Source of the DNA: Orobanche coerulescens
Lineage: Eukaryota; Streptophyta; Magnoliopsida; Lamiales; Orobanchaceae
Length of the DNA stretch: 64,000 nt
Assembly: GCA_033398695.1 (NCBI GenBank)
Contig: JAWKAU010000040.1
Coordinates: 558,001 to 622,000 of the forward strand
Direction: 5' to 3'
The position numbers and the translations under genes are program-made. A model generated the notes under the pieces. That model was given only the letters and a program-made list of their open reading frames with translations, searched no databases and was not told the origin of the DNA. Shown one piece after another: positions 35,068 to 46,803 of the stretch (position 1 is its first letter; each line of letters starts with the position of its first letter).

Positions 35068-36024
35068 TGATACGAATTACGTATATAAGTGTACGTAAAA
35101 CGTATAAAATACAACGGAAGATTATCACGGTTTTTACAAGTATCAAAGTAACAATGAAAATAAAAGGTGGTGGCCGAATTTATGTGGTTTCGGCCGTGAG
35201 GTATGGTAGTGTATGGGTTTGAATGTGTTTTATCGAATTAGACCTATAACTCGATAAAGATAATCTCTCCTCAAGACCTATTGAGAATTGATCAAGTTAT
35301 AATTCGAGACGCGTCGAAATAATAACCAAGGTTTTGTTGAACTCGTTCAACGTATATTTCAAGAGAAATACAATGTTTATAACTTTCAAGATGATTTACA
35401 AATGTTACAAGTACTACTATATATAGTAGTTTCCAACCGTAAGAAAATACAACAAAAACGAGAAATGAAACTTCCTAGCATCTTCCATTTCGGCCGAAAT
35501 ATCTAAAGAGGAGATACCAAGTATCTTGGTTTTATTAGGTGATTAAGACATGAAGTAATCTTGGACTTGTGATGGTGACATGAGGAAGATCTTCACCAAA
35601 TGTCTTCAATTCGGTCGTATTCTTCAAGTAGGGAATAGGAGGATTTTTGTGAAGATATGATATCATCCCTTTGGAATTATTATGGTGATTATGACTTGAG
35701 GGAAAATGACATGAAGCATGAAAGTCTTCTTCAAATCTTGTGTTTTCGGCCGTTTGTTATCATGGTGGGGAAGGAGAATAACTTCATTATCTTGTTAAAG
35801 ATATGAAGTCAAGTGAGGTCCTTTTCAAGCATGTCTTGGCCGAATTTTCATGCTTTCGGACCGATTCCGTCGTCGAGTTTTACGTTACTCCTGTTCCGAT
35901 TAACAACATAACTCCAATCCGCGTATTCTTTTCTCCCAGGTAAAATGATGCATGGCCATGCGTATCGTCGTGGACGTCGATTTTTATTGGAGCTTCTTCG
36001 ATTGGAATATTAGATATCGTATCA
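35068..36024 (-). repeat. Family B LTR shared by the two tandem copies of K
   Basis: Minus strand: starts TGATACGATATC at 36024 after a purine tract and ends GAATTACGTATC-type terminus at 35068, followed by primer site TAAGTGGTATCGGAGCC. It encodes the tail PIKIDVHDDTHGHASFYLGE and NTRIGVMLLIGTGVT. Contains hairpin module copy 9. Confidence 0.9.
35230..35321 (-). other. Three-hairpin LTR module, copy 9
   Basis: The long hairpin has one G-U pair (arm TTATCGAGTTA). The short hairpin has a U-G pair (TTGAGG arm). Both TAGGTC loops are intact. Confidence 0.8.
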
Positions 36025-37227
36025 TTCCCTCCTTCTTTGAAAGGAATTGACCTCAATTCCGTAATGCCATCGTCGTCAAGGTAAGGCGAGAGATCACCTA
36101 CGTTGAAAGTCGCGTGTACTCCGTATTCGCCCGGAAGCTCGACTTGGTAGGCGTTGTCGTTCACTTTTCCCACAATTTTGTACGGACCTTCGGCTCTCGG
36201 CATTAATTTGTTCTTTCGTTTGCTTGGGAATCTTTCTTTTCTCAAATGTATCCAAACTAAGTCGCCAACATCAAATAATCTCGCTTTTTTATTTTTGTTC
36301 GACTTCCGTTTGTAAATTTCATTCACTTCTTTAATCCGTTCCCGTATCTTTTCATGTAACTTCATCATTGATTTGAGTTTTGCTTCGGCGTCTTTGTGAA
36401 CCAATTCGTTGCTCGGCAAGGAAATCAAGTCCAATGGCAAGTGCGGATTTAATTCGTATACTACTTCAAAAGGTGAATGGGCCGTGGCATAACCGGGTGA
36501 TCGGTTGTATGCGAATTCCGCATGAGCAAGTTTAACGTCCCAATCCTTTTGTGTTTTATTCACCAATCCTCGCAATAATGCTCCCAAGGTTCGATTAGTC
36601 ACCTCGGTCTGTCCATCGGTTTGTGGGTGATGTGAAGTACTGAATAGGAGTTTAGTACCCACTTTTCTCCATAAAGTATTCGAGTAACTCGAAATTTGGA
36701 ATCTCGATCCGACACGATAGTTTTGGAACTCCGTGTAAATGAACTACTTCGGAAGTACAAGTCCGCCACATTGCTTGCATCATCGGTTTTGTGGCATGCT
36801 ATAAAGTGAGCCATTTTGAAAAGCGGTCGGCGACCACCATGATCGAGTCTTTGCCTCGTTGAGTACGAGGTAAAGCCACAATAAAATCCATCGAGATATC
36901 CTCCCACGGTCGTAGCAGTATTGGCAACGGCATGTATGTACTTGACTTGAGCGAACTTTTCATCATGTGACAAGTGACGCATTTACTCACGATTGTGCTT
37001 ACGTCACCATACATCTTTGGCCAAAAGAAATGTTCTTTTAGCACTTCTCTGATCTTGGTCGAGCCGAAATAACCGGCTAGTCCTCCTCCGTGCGCCTCCC
37101 GAACTAGCAATTCCCGAATTGTATGTCTCGGCACACATAATTTATTTCCCTTGAAAAGAAAGCCATCTGTAAAACAAATTCCTCGTACGGGCCGTTTTAC
37201 AATGGTTAAAAATTTCCCGAAGTCCAA
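35880..37227 (-). pseudogene. pol: Integrase of element K
   Basis: 36799-37227: zinc finger ([23 protein letters not shown]) and first Asp ([11 protein letters not shown]). A one-base lesion leads to 36599-36982 ([29 protein letters not shown]). Another leads to 35880-36662 ([17 protein letters not shown] with the Glu, DLVWIHLRKERFPSKRKNK, YGVHATFNVGDLSPY). The last 145 nt lie in the LTR and encode the conserved tail. Confidence 0.87.
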
Positions 37228-38750
37228 ATCGTGTTGTAATGATCTTTCAAAGTCTCGAACCCCAACAAACGAACATCTAGAATCGACAAGAAGGCATACC
37301 GTCTTGATAGTGCATCCGCCACTATATTACTCTTCCGTCTTTGTACTTGGATGAAAAGTGAAAAGATTGTAGAAATTCCACCCATTTTGCATGTCTCGGG
37401 CTTAGCTTGCTTTGTCCGTTGATGTATTTCAACGACTCGTGATCCGAATGTAACACGAAATGCTTGACGTAAATAGTGACTCCATGATCGAGTGCTCTCA
37501 CGATAGCATAGAACTCCTTGTCGTAAGTACAATAATTCACTCGGCGCCACTTAATTTCTCCGAAAAATAGGCGATGGGACGGCCTCTTTGAATAAATCTT
37601 GCCCGATTCCAACTCCGCTAGCGTCGCATTCCACCTCAAACGGTTGTGAAAAATCGGGTAACGTCAAAATCGGCGCTTCACATAACTTTCCCTTTAATTT
37701 TTCAAAAGCCTTTTGGGCCGCCTCGTTCCATGCAAAGGTTCCTTTTTTTAGACACTCCGTGATCGGACTGGAGATGGTGCTGAAGTCCCGTATGAATCGT
37801 CGGTAAAAATAAGCGAGGCCATGAAATGATCGTACCTCCGTGATTGTCTTTGGGGTCGGCCACGACTTGATTGCCGCGATCTTTTCTTGGTCGACCGAAA
37901 CTCCTTCTTTCGAAACAACATAGCCGAGAAAGACAAGACTCTCGACTAGGAAAGTACACTTCTCCCGCTTTCCATAAAGTTTCTGTTCCCTTAGTGTTTC
38001 AAATACGTGCCGCAAATGTTCGAGATGCTCCTCTACGGATCGACTGTAGATCAAAATGTCGTATAGGTATACGACAACAAACTTTCCCAAGAAAGGTTTG
38101 AGAACCTCGTTCATCAACCTCATAAAAGTGCTCGGGGCGTTAGTGAGGCCGAATGGCATCACAACCCATTCGTAAAGTCCATTCTTTGTTTTAAATGCTG
38201 TCTTCCATTCGTCTCCCTCTCGCATGCGAATTTGATGGTATCCGCTCCGTAAATCAACTTTGGAAAATATAACCGAGCCATGTAACTCATCCAACATGTC
38301 GTCTAGTCTCGGGATGGGGAACCGATACTTGACGGTGATGTTATTCACGGCTCTACTGTCAATACACATTCGCCATGATCCGTCTTTTTTTGGTACAAGT
38401 AGAACTGGAACCGCACACGGACTTAAACTTTCTCGGACATATCCGTGATTCATGAGTTCATCAATTTGACGTTGTAGTTCTTTGGTTTCTTCGGGATTAC
38501 AACGATACGTCGCTTTGTTCGGTAATGGAGCTCCCGGTATAAGATCAATCTGGTGTTCAATTCCGCGGATAGGTGGTAATCCTACCGGCAAGTCTTCGGG
38601 AAATACGTCCGAGAACTCGTGTAATAGTGCATCTATCTCTTCTTCGTGGTGTGATTTGGTGGCAAGATTTCGGACCTCTTTGATCGTCATCAAATAAACA
38701 CGTTCGCCATCGTCAATGGCGTGTTCGACTTCTTTCTCGTTTGCAAACAT
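37206..38750 (-). pseudogene. pol: RT and RNase H of element K, catalytic RT Asp lost
   Basis: 37551-38750 reads [52 protein letters not shown] and [18 protein letters not shown], then [12 protein letters not shown]. The codon at 38061-38063 is TAC where YxDD needs Asp, so this RT should be dead even if the frame were whole. RNase H begins in frame ([13 protein letters not shown]) and continues in two other frames at 37322-37639 and 37206-37550 ([24 protein letters not shown]). Confidence 0.88.
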
Positions 38751-40215
38751 CGTAAGTTTCGGTCCTTCGATTTTTTTTCGAACTCATCGTCCGGATAGCT
38801 TGAGGTGACATAGGTTTAAGAACAATTTTTTTACCTTTGTCACGTAACTCATACTCGTTACTCCTCCCTCGATGTAGTACGTCCCGATCAAATAACCAAG
38901 GTCTTCCTAATAACACGTGACATGCGTCCATCGGTAGTACATCGCATGTAATATCATCACCATACGAACCCATGGTGAGTCCGACCTTTACTTGCTTTGA
39001 TACTTTCACCTTGTTTCCATCATCGAGCCAATGGAGTGCATACGGCTTTGGATGGGCCGTGCTGATCAAACCGAGTTTTGAGACCATCTCGCTTGATGCC
39101 ACGTTTGTACAACTTCCACCGTCAATGATCAAGCTACACCATTTATCTCCGACACGACACTTCGTGTGGAAGATTTGGTCTCGTTGTTCTTCGTCACTCG
39201 GGGCTGCCTTCGTTTGTAACATGCGAAGGACGAGGTTCGTGTCATAGTTCGGGGCATCGTATGCCTCGCATTCTTCTTCTTCTTCGTCAGCTTCTAAGTT
39301 AAAAACGTCTCCAATTCTTTCTTCTTCGGCTAGTAATTCTTCTCGGGCGGCTATGGCTTCTCGTAACGTCACAATTCTCCGATTTGGACAAGCACTTTGA
39401 TAGTGTCCAAATCCTTGACATTTGAAACACCGGACTTTAGATAGGCTTGTTTCTTTTGGGGTGATAGGAGTTTTTTGAATGGTAGTAACGGGTTGGCTTG
39501 TGGTGACAGTTTTTGGAAACGAGCTAGAACTCGCGCCAAAGTTGGTATTTCCGTATTTAGATGGGAATTCGGGTTTAGAAAGTTTTGTTTTGTTTTGATT
39601 CTCCAACTTTATGCAAAGTCCGCATAAAGTATCAAAGTCGGAATATGGGTAGAGTTCCACGGAATTAGCAATATTTTTGTTCAAACCTCGTAGGAAACGG
39701 GACATCCGCAATTCTTCGCTTTCTTCAAGTTCTCCCATCAAGGATAAGTTTTCAAACTCCTCGATGTACTCCTCGACACTTAGCTTTCCTTGCGTGAGGT
39801 CAGAAATTTTTCGATACAAGCTTAACTTGTGTGTAGCCGGGACATATCTTTTTCGTAGTTTCTTTTTTAGAGAATCCCACGAACATATCTTCTCTTTTCC
39901 GGCACGAACTCTTTGTGTCTTCATTTGCTCAAACCAAAGGGAAGCTCCCTTTCCAAGTTTGAGAATCGCATACTTGCAACGTACCTCGTCATTGAGATCC
40001 TTGAACTCAAACATTCGTTCAATTTTTCTTTCCCATTCCAAATAAACCTCGGGATCGGTGCCGCCTACGAACTCCGGAAGTTCGCTTGTCTTGTATTCAT
40101 CAGCATGTCGTGGTGCATGCATGGTGTCGTATCCTCGTCGTGCATGGATTCTGGGTTCCGGTAAGCCGCGAAGAACGTCACGTAGTTGTGCTACTTCTTC
40201 ATCGGTGAATGCCAT
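38713..40215 (-). CDS. gag-pro: Gag-protease of element K, open frame of about 500 codons
   Basis: I choose ATG 40213-40215 ([18 protein letters not shown]), which also starts the tandem copy and the family B copy at 63117. Capsid: [53 protein letters not shown]. Zinc knuckle [18 protein letters not shown] near 39380-39432. Protease core [16 protein letters not shown] near 39095-39140, then [18 protein letters not shown]. The frame is lost at an 8-T run (38771-38778) just before RT and ends at 38713. Confidence 0.88.
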   Translation of the reverse strand: MAFTDEEVAQLRDVLRGLPEPRIHARRGYDTMHAPRHADEYKTSELPEFVGGTDPEVYLEWERKIERMFEFKDLNDEVRCKYAILKLGKGASLWFEQMKTQRVRAGKEKICSWDSLKKKLRKRYVPATHKLSLYRKISDLTQGKLSVEEYIEEFENLSLMGELEESEELRMSRFLRGLNKNIANSVELYPYSDFDTLCGLCIKLENQNKTKLSKPEFPSKYGNTNFGASSSSFPKTVTTSQPVTTIQKTPITPKETSLSKVRCFKCQGFGHYQSACPNRRIVTLREAIAAREELLAEEERIGDVFNLEADEEEEECEAYDAPNYDTNLVLRMLQTKAAPSDEEQRDQIFHTKCRVGDKWCSLIIDGGSCTNVASSEMVSKLGLISTAHPKPYALHWLDDGNKVKVSKQVKVGLTMGSYGDDITCDVLPMDACHVLLGRPWLFDRDVLHRGRSNEYELRDKGKKIVLKPMSPQAIRTMSSKKNRRTETYDVCKRERSRTRH

Positions 40216-40266
40216 CTTCTTGAGTAACGTCGAGAACTGTGAGACAAATGGCTCCGATACCACTTA

Positions 40267-41222
40267 TGATACGAATTACGTATATAAGTGTACGTAAAAC
40301 GTATAAAATACAACGGAAGATTATCACGGTTTTTACAAGTATCAAAGTAACAATGAAAATAAAAGGTGGTGGCCGAATTTATGTGGTTTCGGCCGTGAGT
40401 TAGGGTAGTGTATGGGTTTGAATGTGTTTTATCGAATTAGACCTATAACTCGATAAAGATAATCTCTCCTCAAGACCTATTGAGAATTGATCAAGTTATA
40501 ATTCGAGACGCGTCGAAATAATAACCAAGGTTTTGTTGAACTCGTTCAACGTATATTTCAAGAGAAATACAATGTTTATAACTTTCAAGATGATTTACAA
40601 ATGTTACAAGTACTACTATATATAGTAGTTTCCAACCGTAAGAAAATACAACAAAACGAGAAATGAAACTTCCTAGCATCTTCCATTTCGGCCGAAATAT
40701 CTAAAGAGGAGATACCAAGTATCTTGGTTTTATTAGGTTATTAAGACATGAAGTAATCTTGGACTTGTGATGGTGACATGAGGAAGATCTTCACCAAATG
40801 TCTTCAATTCGGCCGTATTCTTCAAGTAGGGAATAGGAGGATTTTTGTGAAGATATGATATCATCCCTTTGGAATTATTATGGTGATTATGACTTGAGGG
40901 AAAATGACATGAAGCATGAAAGTCTTCTTCAAATCTTGTGTTTTCGGCCGTTTGTTATCATGGTGGGGAATGAGAATAACTTCATTATCTTGTTAAAGAT
41001 ATGAAGTCAAGTGAGGTCCTTTTCAAGCATGTCTTGGCCGAATTTTCATGCTTTCGGACCGATTCCGTCGTCGAGTTTTACGTTACTCCTGTTCCGATTA
41101 ACAACGTAACTCCAATCCGCGTATTCTTTTCTCCCAGGTATAATGATGCATGGCCATGCGTATCGTTGTGGACGTCGATTTTTATTGGAGCTTCTTCGAT
41201 TGGAATATTAGATATCGTATCA
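40267..41222 (-). repeat. 5' LTR of element K, family B
   Basis: Starts TGATACGATATC at 41222 and ends at 40267, followed by the initiator-Met-type primer site (about 40249-40266). Nearly identical to 35068-36024. TATATATAG near 40618 may be the promoter TATA box. Confidence 0.9.
40429..40519 (-). other. Three-hairpin LTR module, copy 10
   Basis: Same structure as copy 9, with the G-U and U-G pairs retained. Confidence 0.8.
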
Positions 41223-42148
41223 GAGGTTTTGGTGTGCTCCGCGCGGATTTGGGTTGTTTTGGAGCCTGTTCTCGACCTAATCACACGGACGCATATTGGA
41301 GGCTTAGGACTGATATAAATAAGCATTGAAGGGCTGAACAGAGAGGGGGGAATCATCATCTAGGGGGGATCGATCGGGAAGAACAGAGGACGGGATCGAA
41401 GAACACCAAAAGAGGAGATTTGTGGGCGACGACAAGACCACGGATCCCTACGGTTTTTCTTAATTTTTCCGTATCGTAGTTTCTAGATCTATTCGCGTAG
41501 GATTTTGATTGTAGCCGATTACATGACGGTTTGATTGTTTATTATTATTTCGATTTACTCGTTATTCTATTGAATTGGATTCTTCTTACTGTTCTTAATG
41601 CTTTTTAATTGTCTGGCCAACAGTTAATTTGTTTTGAATGTCTTTATGGATTCGGGAGATGAAATTTAGGCATAGTTCTTGTGAGACGAATCATAATTTT
41701 CGTGAGATAGGGATATACTCATACGAATTGTGAAGCCTGATATTGTGGGGATTCTTGAACTATTTTAGCTATTAATTATCTAATTCGAATAGGGATATAT
41801 CAAGTTAATAATTCGTAGTATTTTCTATCGACCTTGGGAAAGGCTTTAGAATAATTTAGGAATTCCTGGCTTACAATCAATTGAATAAAAGTGAATTGAA
41901 TTGAATAAATATCATTCTTGATTGTTTGAGGTGAAAATCATAATCCTACTCCCTTATTAGTATTATTATTATTAGTACTATTATTTAGGTATAAATTCCT
42001 TTTAATTGTTCTTCAAATAAAATTGTGAGTTGACTACATTTTGGTACTTAGTTAAATCAGTCCTCGAGGGAACGATACTCTACTTAGCACTTTATTACTT
42101 GTTGACACCGTGCACTTGCGGCATATTGTGAGGGATTTTCCCACAACA
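41223..42148 (+). repeat. 5' LTR remnant of the Athila-like element
   Basis: Matches 44922-45778 and 49742-49801. The first roughly 360 bp, with the CCGCGG repeats, are missing left of 41223. Ends CCCACAACA. Confidence 0.88.
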
Positions 42149-42154
42149 AGTTTT

Positions 42155-42172
42155 TGGCGCCGTTGCCGGGGA
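42155..42172 (+). other. Primer binding site, tRNA-Asp type
   Basis: TGGCGCCGTTGCCGGGGA lies six bases after the LTR end. This is the primer site usual for Athila-lineage elements. Confidence 0.85.
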
Positions 42173-42250
42173 CTGATTTTTCGCTAATATCATTACCAAG
42201 CGACTCTAATTTTAATTTGAAGTTTTTTCTTTAGTCTCTTTATTTTTATT

Positions 42251-42988
42251 ATGTTTTCCTTTGAGTATCGTGGCTCTTGGCATTTCATAAATTTCGATGT
42301 TCTTAATAATTTGCCAAATAAGGTCAGTCAGCCCCCTCCCTCAAAACAAAAGACCATGCTTGAACAATATGTAGACGTTCTCAAAAATCCCGATGGTACT
42401 CTTTTTGAGCTAGAATGTGCACGTCGTGGTCTTTAGATTGACTATGGTTATTTTCCAGCTCATATATTTAGTAGTGAAGTTGAGGGGGAGGTTGAGAATA
42501 AAGACATGCTAAGTTTTAGGGTCGATCCCCCAGCACCCGATAATTACATAAAGTGTGATGAGCCTATAGAAGAAGTTACCACTGGTGATGTTTCCAAAGA
42601 AATTTCATTAAATTGTCATCAAACTTCGACTAATAAGGTGAACACTTTTGTGCCAAAAATTTTATTAACGGTGCCGCGCATAATCTTTCCTAAATCCACA
42701 ATGGGAGAGATTGATCCTATTACTTTTGATTCTGTTGAGGCTGATACGATGAGTTCTAATGAGGTTGTGCATGATAAGTCTTTATTATTTACCTATTCGA
42801 ACTCTGCTTATTTTTTCATGCCTTATCATTATTATATTCTTCCATCATTTTTTGGTTGTCCGCATAAGTATTCTTATTCATTATTTTTGGCAACTGGGCA
42901 TGAGCCAAAGCCTCCCTTGTGGAATAAGAGGCTTATAGATTGCAAGAAGGGGGCATTTGGCAATCTCCCTATAAAGAAGCCACGTTAA
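42251..42988 (+). pseudogene. Unrecognised ORF of the Athila-like element, one internal stop
   Basis: One frame is open from ATG 42251 to TAA 42988 except for TAG at 42434-42436, about 245 codons. It starts MFSFEYRGSWHFINFDVLNN, then QPPPSKQKTMLEQYVDVLK. Later it has an aromatic-rich stretch (YFFMPYHYYILPSFFGCPH) and ends GHEPKPPLWNKRLIDCKKG and IKKPR. I do not recognise a domain. There is no zinc knuckle, protease or RT. It sits where gag would start and ends 43 bp before a conserved hairpin. It could be an Athila-derived accessory ORF. Confidence 0.55.
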
Positions 42989-43032
42989 ATTCTTTTTGCC
43001 ACGTCGTGCTCAAGACGTAAAATAGAGCACTT

Positions 43033-43050
43033 GATGGGAGGCAACCCATC
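43033..43050 (+). other. Small hairpin GATGGG-AGGCAA-CCCATC
   Basis: Perfect six-base stem around AGGCAA just after the ORF. From memory, similar GGGAGGCAACCC hairpins recur downstream of coding regions in Athila/Tat-lineage elements. I could not check this. Confidence 0.55.
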
Positions 43051-44562
43051 ATTTTTACTTGCTTTCTAGTTAGTTGATTTTATTTGATTTTTAGTTATTA
43101 ATTTTTTTCTTTGTTTTGTTATTTCATTTGGATTCGTATTTTTGTTGGCCCTTATCTCTCTAATATTTTAACCCCAAATGAGTATTATCCTTCGTATTCT
43201 AGTCTTTCTTGATTTAATGTCTATTGTTATTTCATGACTAGAGACTAAGTTTGGGGGTCCCTCGTGATGTTAGGCATTATTTGAAGTATCCACTCAGACA
43301 TGTGCTGGCGGTCAAGAAGACATTTGGAATAAGTTTCCCTTTTCCTTATCTCTTTTATTTTCACATGAGCTTTATTGTTGATGATTTTATGTGTAGTGGA
43401 ATTGATTTTCTTGGTTATAAATTGCGATTTCATCGTTGCTTTATTGTCTTTGCATGCTGTTGATGGTTTTTGCAAACGTGAATTTTTCGTGAATTTTTTT
43501 GTGCTTCCGTGTGTAAAACTGATGTTACGATACTGATTTCTCGGGGAGAAACGGTTGAGTTTTAGTTGAGTTGCAGTCAGCGATTTCTGTTTTTGTTGAA
43601 GTATTCATTTAGGTCCGAAATTTTATTTTTTTTGTAGAAATATTAGCAGATAAGAAAGGAGACATACGTGTTTTTAAATCGCCGTTTATACGTTTGGTTA
43701 AACTTTTCGCGTAGCTAGTCGTCCAGTAATATGAGTCTTGTTGGCACTTGGATTGAGTTTAGAGTCGGACAGCTTTTCTAAAAAAAATCGAGATAGTAGT
43801 TGTTATATGATGGGAAATCTAGTAACCGGGGGTATTCACGTGACCCGTTGTTTACTCTCGTGTAAAACGACGACCCTGAATAGATTAATACTTTAGGAAT
43901 ATGACATTACCGATGATGGGAAGCCTAGTAACCGGGGGTATTCACGTGACCCGTTGTTTACTCTCGCGTAAAACAACGACCTTGAATCGGACATGCGGGA
44001 ATTGCTATTCGAGTTTTTTCTCCGCTGTAGAGGGGGCTTAGTAACTAGAAGCATCCATGTGCCCCATGAGTGTCTTTTACGTCAAACGGTTCCCCGATAC
44101 ATGAGAATGGAAATCCACCCTAGGATCATCCCGATGAAATATCCCGAGAGCCTAAACCTAGTGGTTAACTCGAATCATATTATTGATCATACATAAGGGA
44201 ATGCTGTCCTAGGAATAATTTTGATAATGAAACTCTTGAATTTTGCCACTAGACTGTGGGACTGAGCGAATTGGCTTGTTTAATCTAACCCTTCATATTG
44301 ACGGTCGGTTAAATTCGCGCTTGTTAATCTTTGAGCTGGATTTTCTTCATGAACGATTGATTAGGACTGAAATTGGTTACTTAGTGGAATCAGTGTCCTG
44401 GATGTGACTCGCTATTACGATACTTGTACTATTCTTTGAGATTTTCAGGGTAGTATTTATTAAGTTGAGCACTATGGACTTGCATGATTATTCACGATAC
44501 ATTTTGTTTAAAATTTATAATTTTTGCTTGAGGACAAGCAAAGGCTCAAGTTTGGGGGTATT
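43051..44562 (+). other. Noncoding internal region before the Athila-like 3' LTR
   Basis: AT-rich, with only short frames. It contains two AAGTTTGGGGG polypurine motifs, at about 43248 and 44548; the second directly precedes the 3' LTR. It also contains the tandem repeat at 43809-43987. No coding domain is visible. Confidence 0.7.
43809..43987 (+). repeat. Tandem repeat, two units of about 105 bp
   Basis: CTAGTAACCGGGGGTATTCA, then a CACGTGACCCG stretch and GTTGTTTACTCTCG, occur at 43809-43882 and again at 43914-43987 with few differences. A third, diverged echo follows at about 44027-44095 (CTTAGTAACTAGAAGCATCC). Confidence 0.85.
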
Positions 44563-45778
44563 TGTTCGGCGTATTTTTATGCGCTTTTATATCATTATTT
44601 AATATCCATCTTGAGCCTAAATCAGCATAAATGAGCTTTTAATGCACTATTCTTATATGTTTTGCAGGAAATCGGAGTTCGGAAGCCAAAACGATGAAAA
44701 ACAGGCGAAAACAGCAGTTTTTGGTCATGAGCCGCGGCACAAACCAAGTGAGCCGCGGCACACGCAGAGGACCAGCAGGCACCAGAGTAAACTGTACTCT
44801 GAGCCGCGGCACAGATATAGTGAGCCGCGGCCCAGAAGAAATAAACAGCGCCCAGGCATCCCGCTGTGCCCCGTGAGCCGCGGCACAGATTAAGTGAGCC
44901 GCGGCACACGGGGCGGTTTTGGTGTGCTCCGCGCGGATTTGGGCCGTTTTGGAGCCTGTTCTCGACCTAATCACACGGACGCATTTTGGAGGCTTGGGAC
45001 TGATATAAATAAGCATTGAAGGGCTGAACAGAGAGGGGGGAATCATTATCTCGGGGGGATCGATCGGGAAGAACAGAGGACGGGATTGAAGAACACCAAA
45101 AGAGGAGATTTGTGGGCGACGACAAGACCACGGATCCCTACGGTTTTTCTTAATTTTTCCGTATCGTAGTTTCTAGATCTATTCGAGTAGGATTTTGATT
45201 GTAGCCGATTACATGACGGTTTGATTATTTATTATTATTTCAAATTACTCGTTATTCTATTGAATTGGACTTTTCTTACTGTTCTTAATGTTTTTTAATT
45301 GTCTGGCCAACAGTTAATTTGTTTTGAATGTCTTTATGGATTCGGGAGATGAAATTTAGGCATAGTTCTTGTGAGATGAATCATAATTTTCGTGAGATAG
45401 GGATATACTCATACGAATTGTGAAGCCTGTTATTGTGGGGATTCTTGAACTATTTTAGCTATTAATTATCTAATTAGAATAGGGATATATCGAGTTAATA
45501 ATTCGTATTATTTTCTATCGACCTTGGGAAAGGCTTTAGAATAATTTAGGAATTTCTGGCTTACAATCAATTGAATAAAAGTGAATTGAATTGAATAAAT
45601 ATCATTCTTGATTGTTTGAGGTGAAAATCATAATCCTACTCCCTTATTAGTATTATTATTATTAGTACTATTATTTAGGTATAAATTCCTTTTAATTGTT
45701 CTTCAAATAAAATTGTGAGTTGACTACATTTTGGTACTTAGTGAAATCAGTCCTCGAGGGAACGATACTCTACTTATC
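44563..45778 (+). repeat. 3' LTR of the Athila-like element, part 1
   Basis: Starts TGTTCGGCG after the polypurine tract. The last five bases, TTATC, are duplicated at 49737-49741 on the far side of the composite insertion. TATAAATAAG near 45004 may be a TATA box. Confidence 0.9.
44730..44910 (+). repeat. Interspersed GAGCCGCGGCACA motifs in the Athila-like LTR
   Basis: Six copies of GAGCCGCGGC(A/C)CA at about 44730, 44752, 44801, 44823, 44876 and 44896, in pairs 20-22 bp apart. The core GCCGCGGC is palindromic. The LTR at 7148-8251 holds five related copies (7147-7305). Confidence 0.85.
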
Positions 45779-45904
45779 TGATACGAAATTGAGTAGTCCA
45801 AATAAAGAAAATGAAGCACGGATCGACATAAATGGCCTTACGACACGTCCTGCACATACGACGACATTTTTAGGCGAGAAAACGGACATAAGACGTAAAA
45901 AGAA

Positions 45905-46390
45905 TGTCAAACCTGCCGGAAAATGTCCACCAAAATATCCAGCCTGCCGGAAAAAGTCACTCCTGCCGGAAAATGCCGAGCACTGCCGGCCGGACTCGAC
46001 TGTGTCGTCCGGAACGGTCGAGTCTTGCTCGTCCGGAACAGCCAAGGTCGCTGTCAGCCGAACCCGACCGTTCCAGGAGACACGGTCGAGTCCTACTCGC
46101 CCACAACTACCGGAACCCACTGCCCTGACGCCCGACCGTGTTCCAGGACACGATCGAGTCCTGCCAAACGTCCTTGTCACGCCGCACGGTCGAGTCGCTG
46201 CCGGTCCTTATCGCGCCGCGCCCGTGCCGAGTCCTGCCAAACGTCCCTGTCGCGCCGCGCCCGTGCCGAGTCACTGTCGGACGAGTCACTGTCGGACGTC
46301 CCTGTCGCGCCGCGACCGTGTCAGTCGGACACGGTCGAGTCACTGCCGGCCAGATGCGCGCCGCGGCCGTGTCAAGCGACACGGCCCGTG
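45905..46390 (+). repeat. GC-rich repeat block of a family C LTR
   Basis: CCTGCCGGAAAAT units are followed by many copies of GTGTCGTCCGG, ACGGTCGAGTC and CACTGTCGGACG. The block is far richer in CpG than its surroundings. It is open in several frames at once, so the long frames across it (for example to 46469) reflect base composition and are not good evidence for protein. Confidence 0.8.
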
Positions 46391-46712
46391 TCCGGCAGCC
46401 AGCCTACTTTTTTTAATTGCTGATTTTTGTGTGTTTTGTCTTCTCTTTTCATTTCTTTACTTATTTTAGGGATTATGTTCCCATGTTTTGTGATGTATGT
46501 TTCTTTTTCTTATTTTATTTGATTTGTTTTGATTATTCAAAGATTTTGTAATCTTTGAATTATTTTCTTTAACTTTTAGGTAGACTTGAGGTTTGCTATA
46601 TATAGCTTGTATAAGCATTGTAATATATAGAATGTATTATGAATGTTGAATGAGAAAGAAAACACTTTGTGTTTCTATCATTGGTAAATGATTTTTACCG
46701 AAACTTGATTTT

Positions 46713-46803
46713 TATTCGACGCGTTTTCGAATATTAATCCGATTGATTCTCAATAGGTCTTGGGAAGAAATCACCTTATCGAGTTATAGGTCTAATTCGA
46801 TAA
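46713..46803 (+). other. Three-hairpin LTR module, copy 11
   Basis: Long hairpin with one G-U pair, short hairpin TTCTCAA/TTGGGAA with one U-G pair, both loops TAGGTC. Confidence 0.8.

Larger units (their letters stand above)
34262..41222 (-). mobile_element. Family B CRM-like element K with a second partial copy in tandem
   Basis: On the minus strand: LTR 40267-41222, primer site, gag-protease, RT, RNase H, integrase, LTR 35068-36024, primer site, gag again until 34262. The LTR-internal-LTR-internal order needs tandem duplication or unequal recombination. By hand count the two LTRs differ at about ten positions in 956, so the insertion is young. Right flank 41223-41227 is GAGGT in Athila-like LTR sequence. 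The left end is deleted. Confidence 0.88.

Noticed and set aside
43809..43987. Possible CRISPR-like or satellite array from the repeated CCGGGGG segment
   Set aside because: Only two good units with a variable third inside a retroelement; far too few for an array or satellite.
45770..46470. Several long overlapping frames on both strands in the GC-rich LTR blocks (also 46897-47656, 53499-54014, 60471-61037)
   Set aside because: GC-rich repeats lack stop codons in most frames. The frames disagree between copies and code for Arg/Pro/Ser repeats, so they are not reported as genes except where one continues the conserved polyprotein tail.
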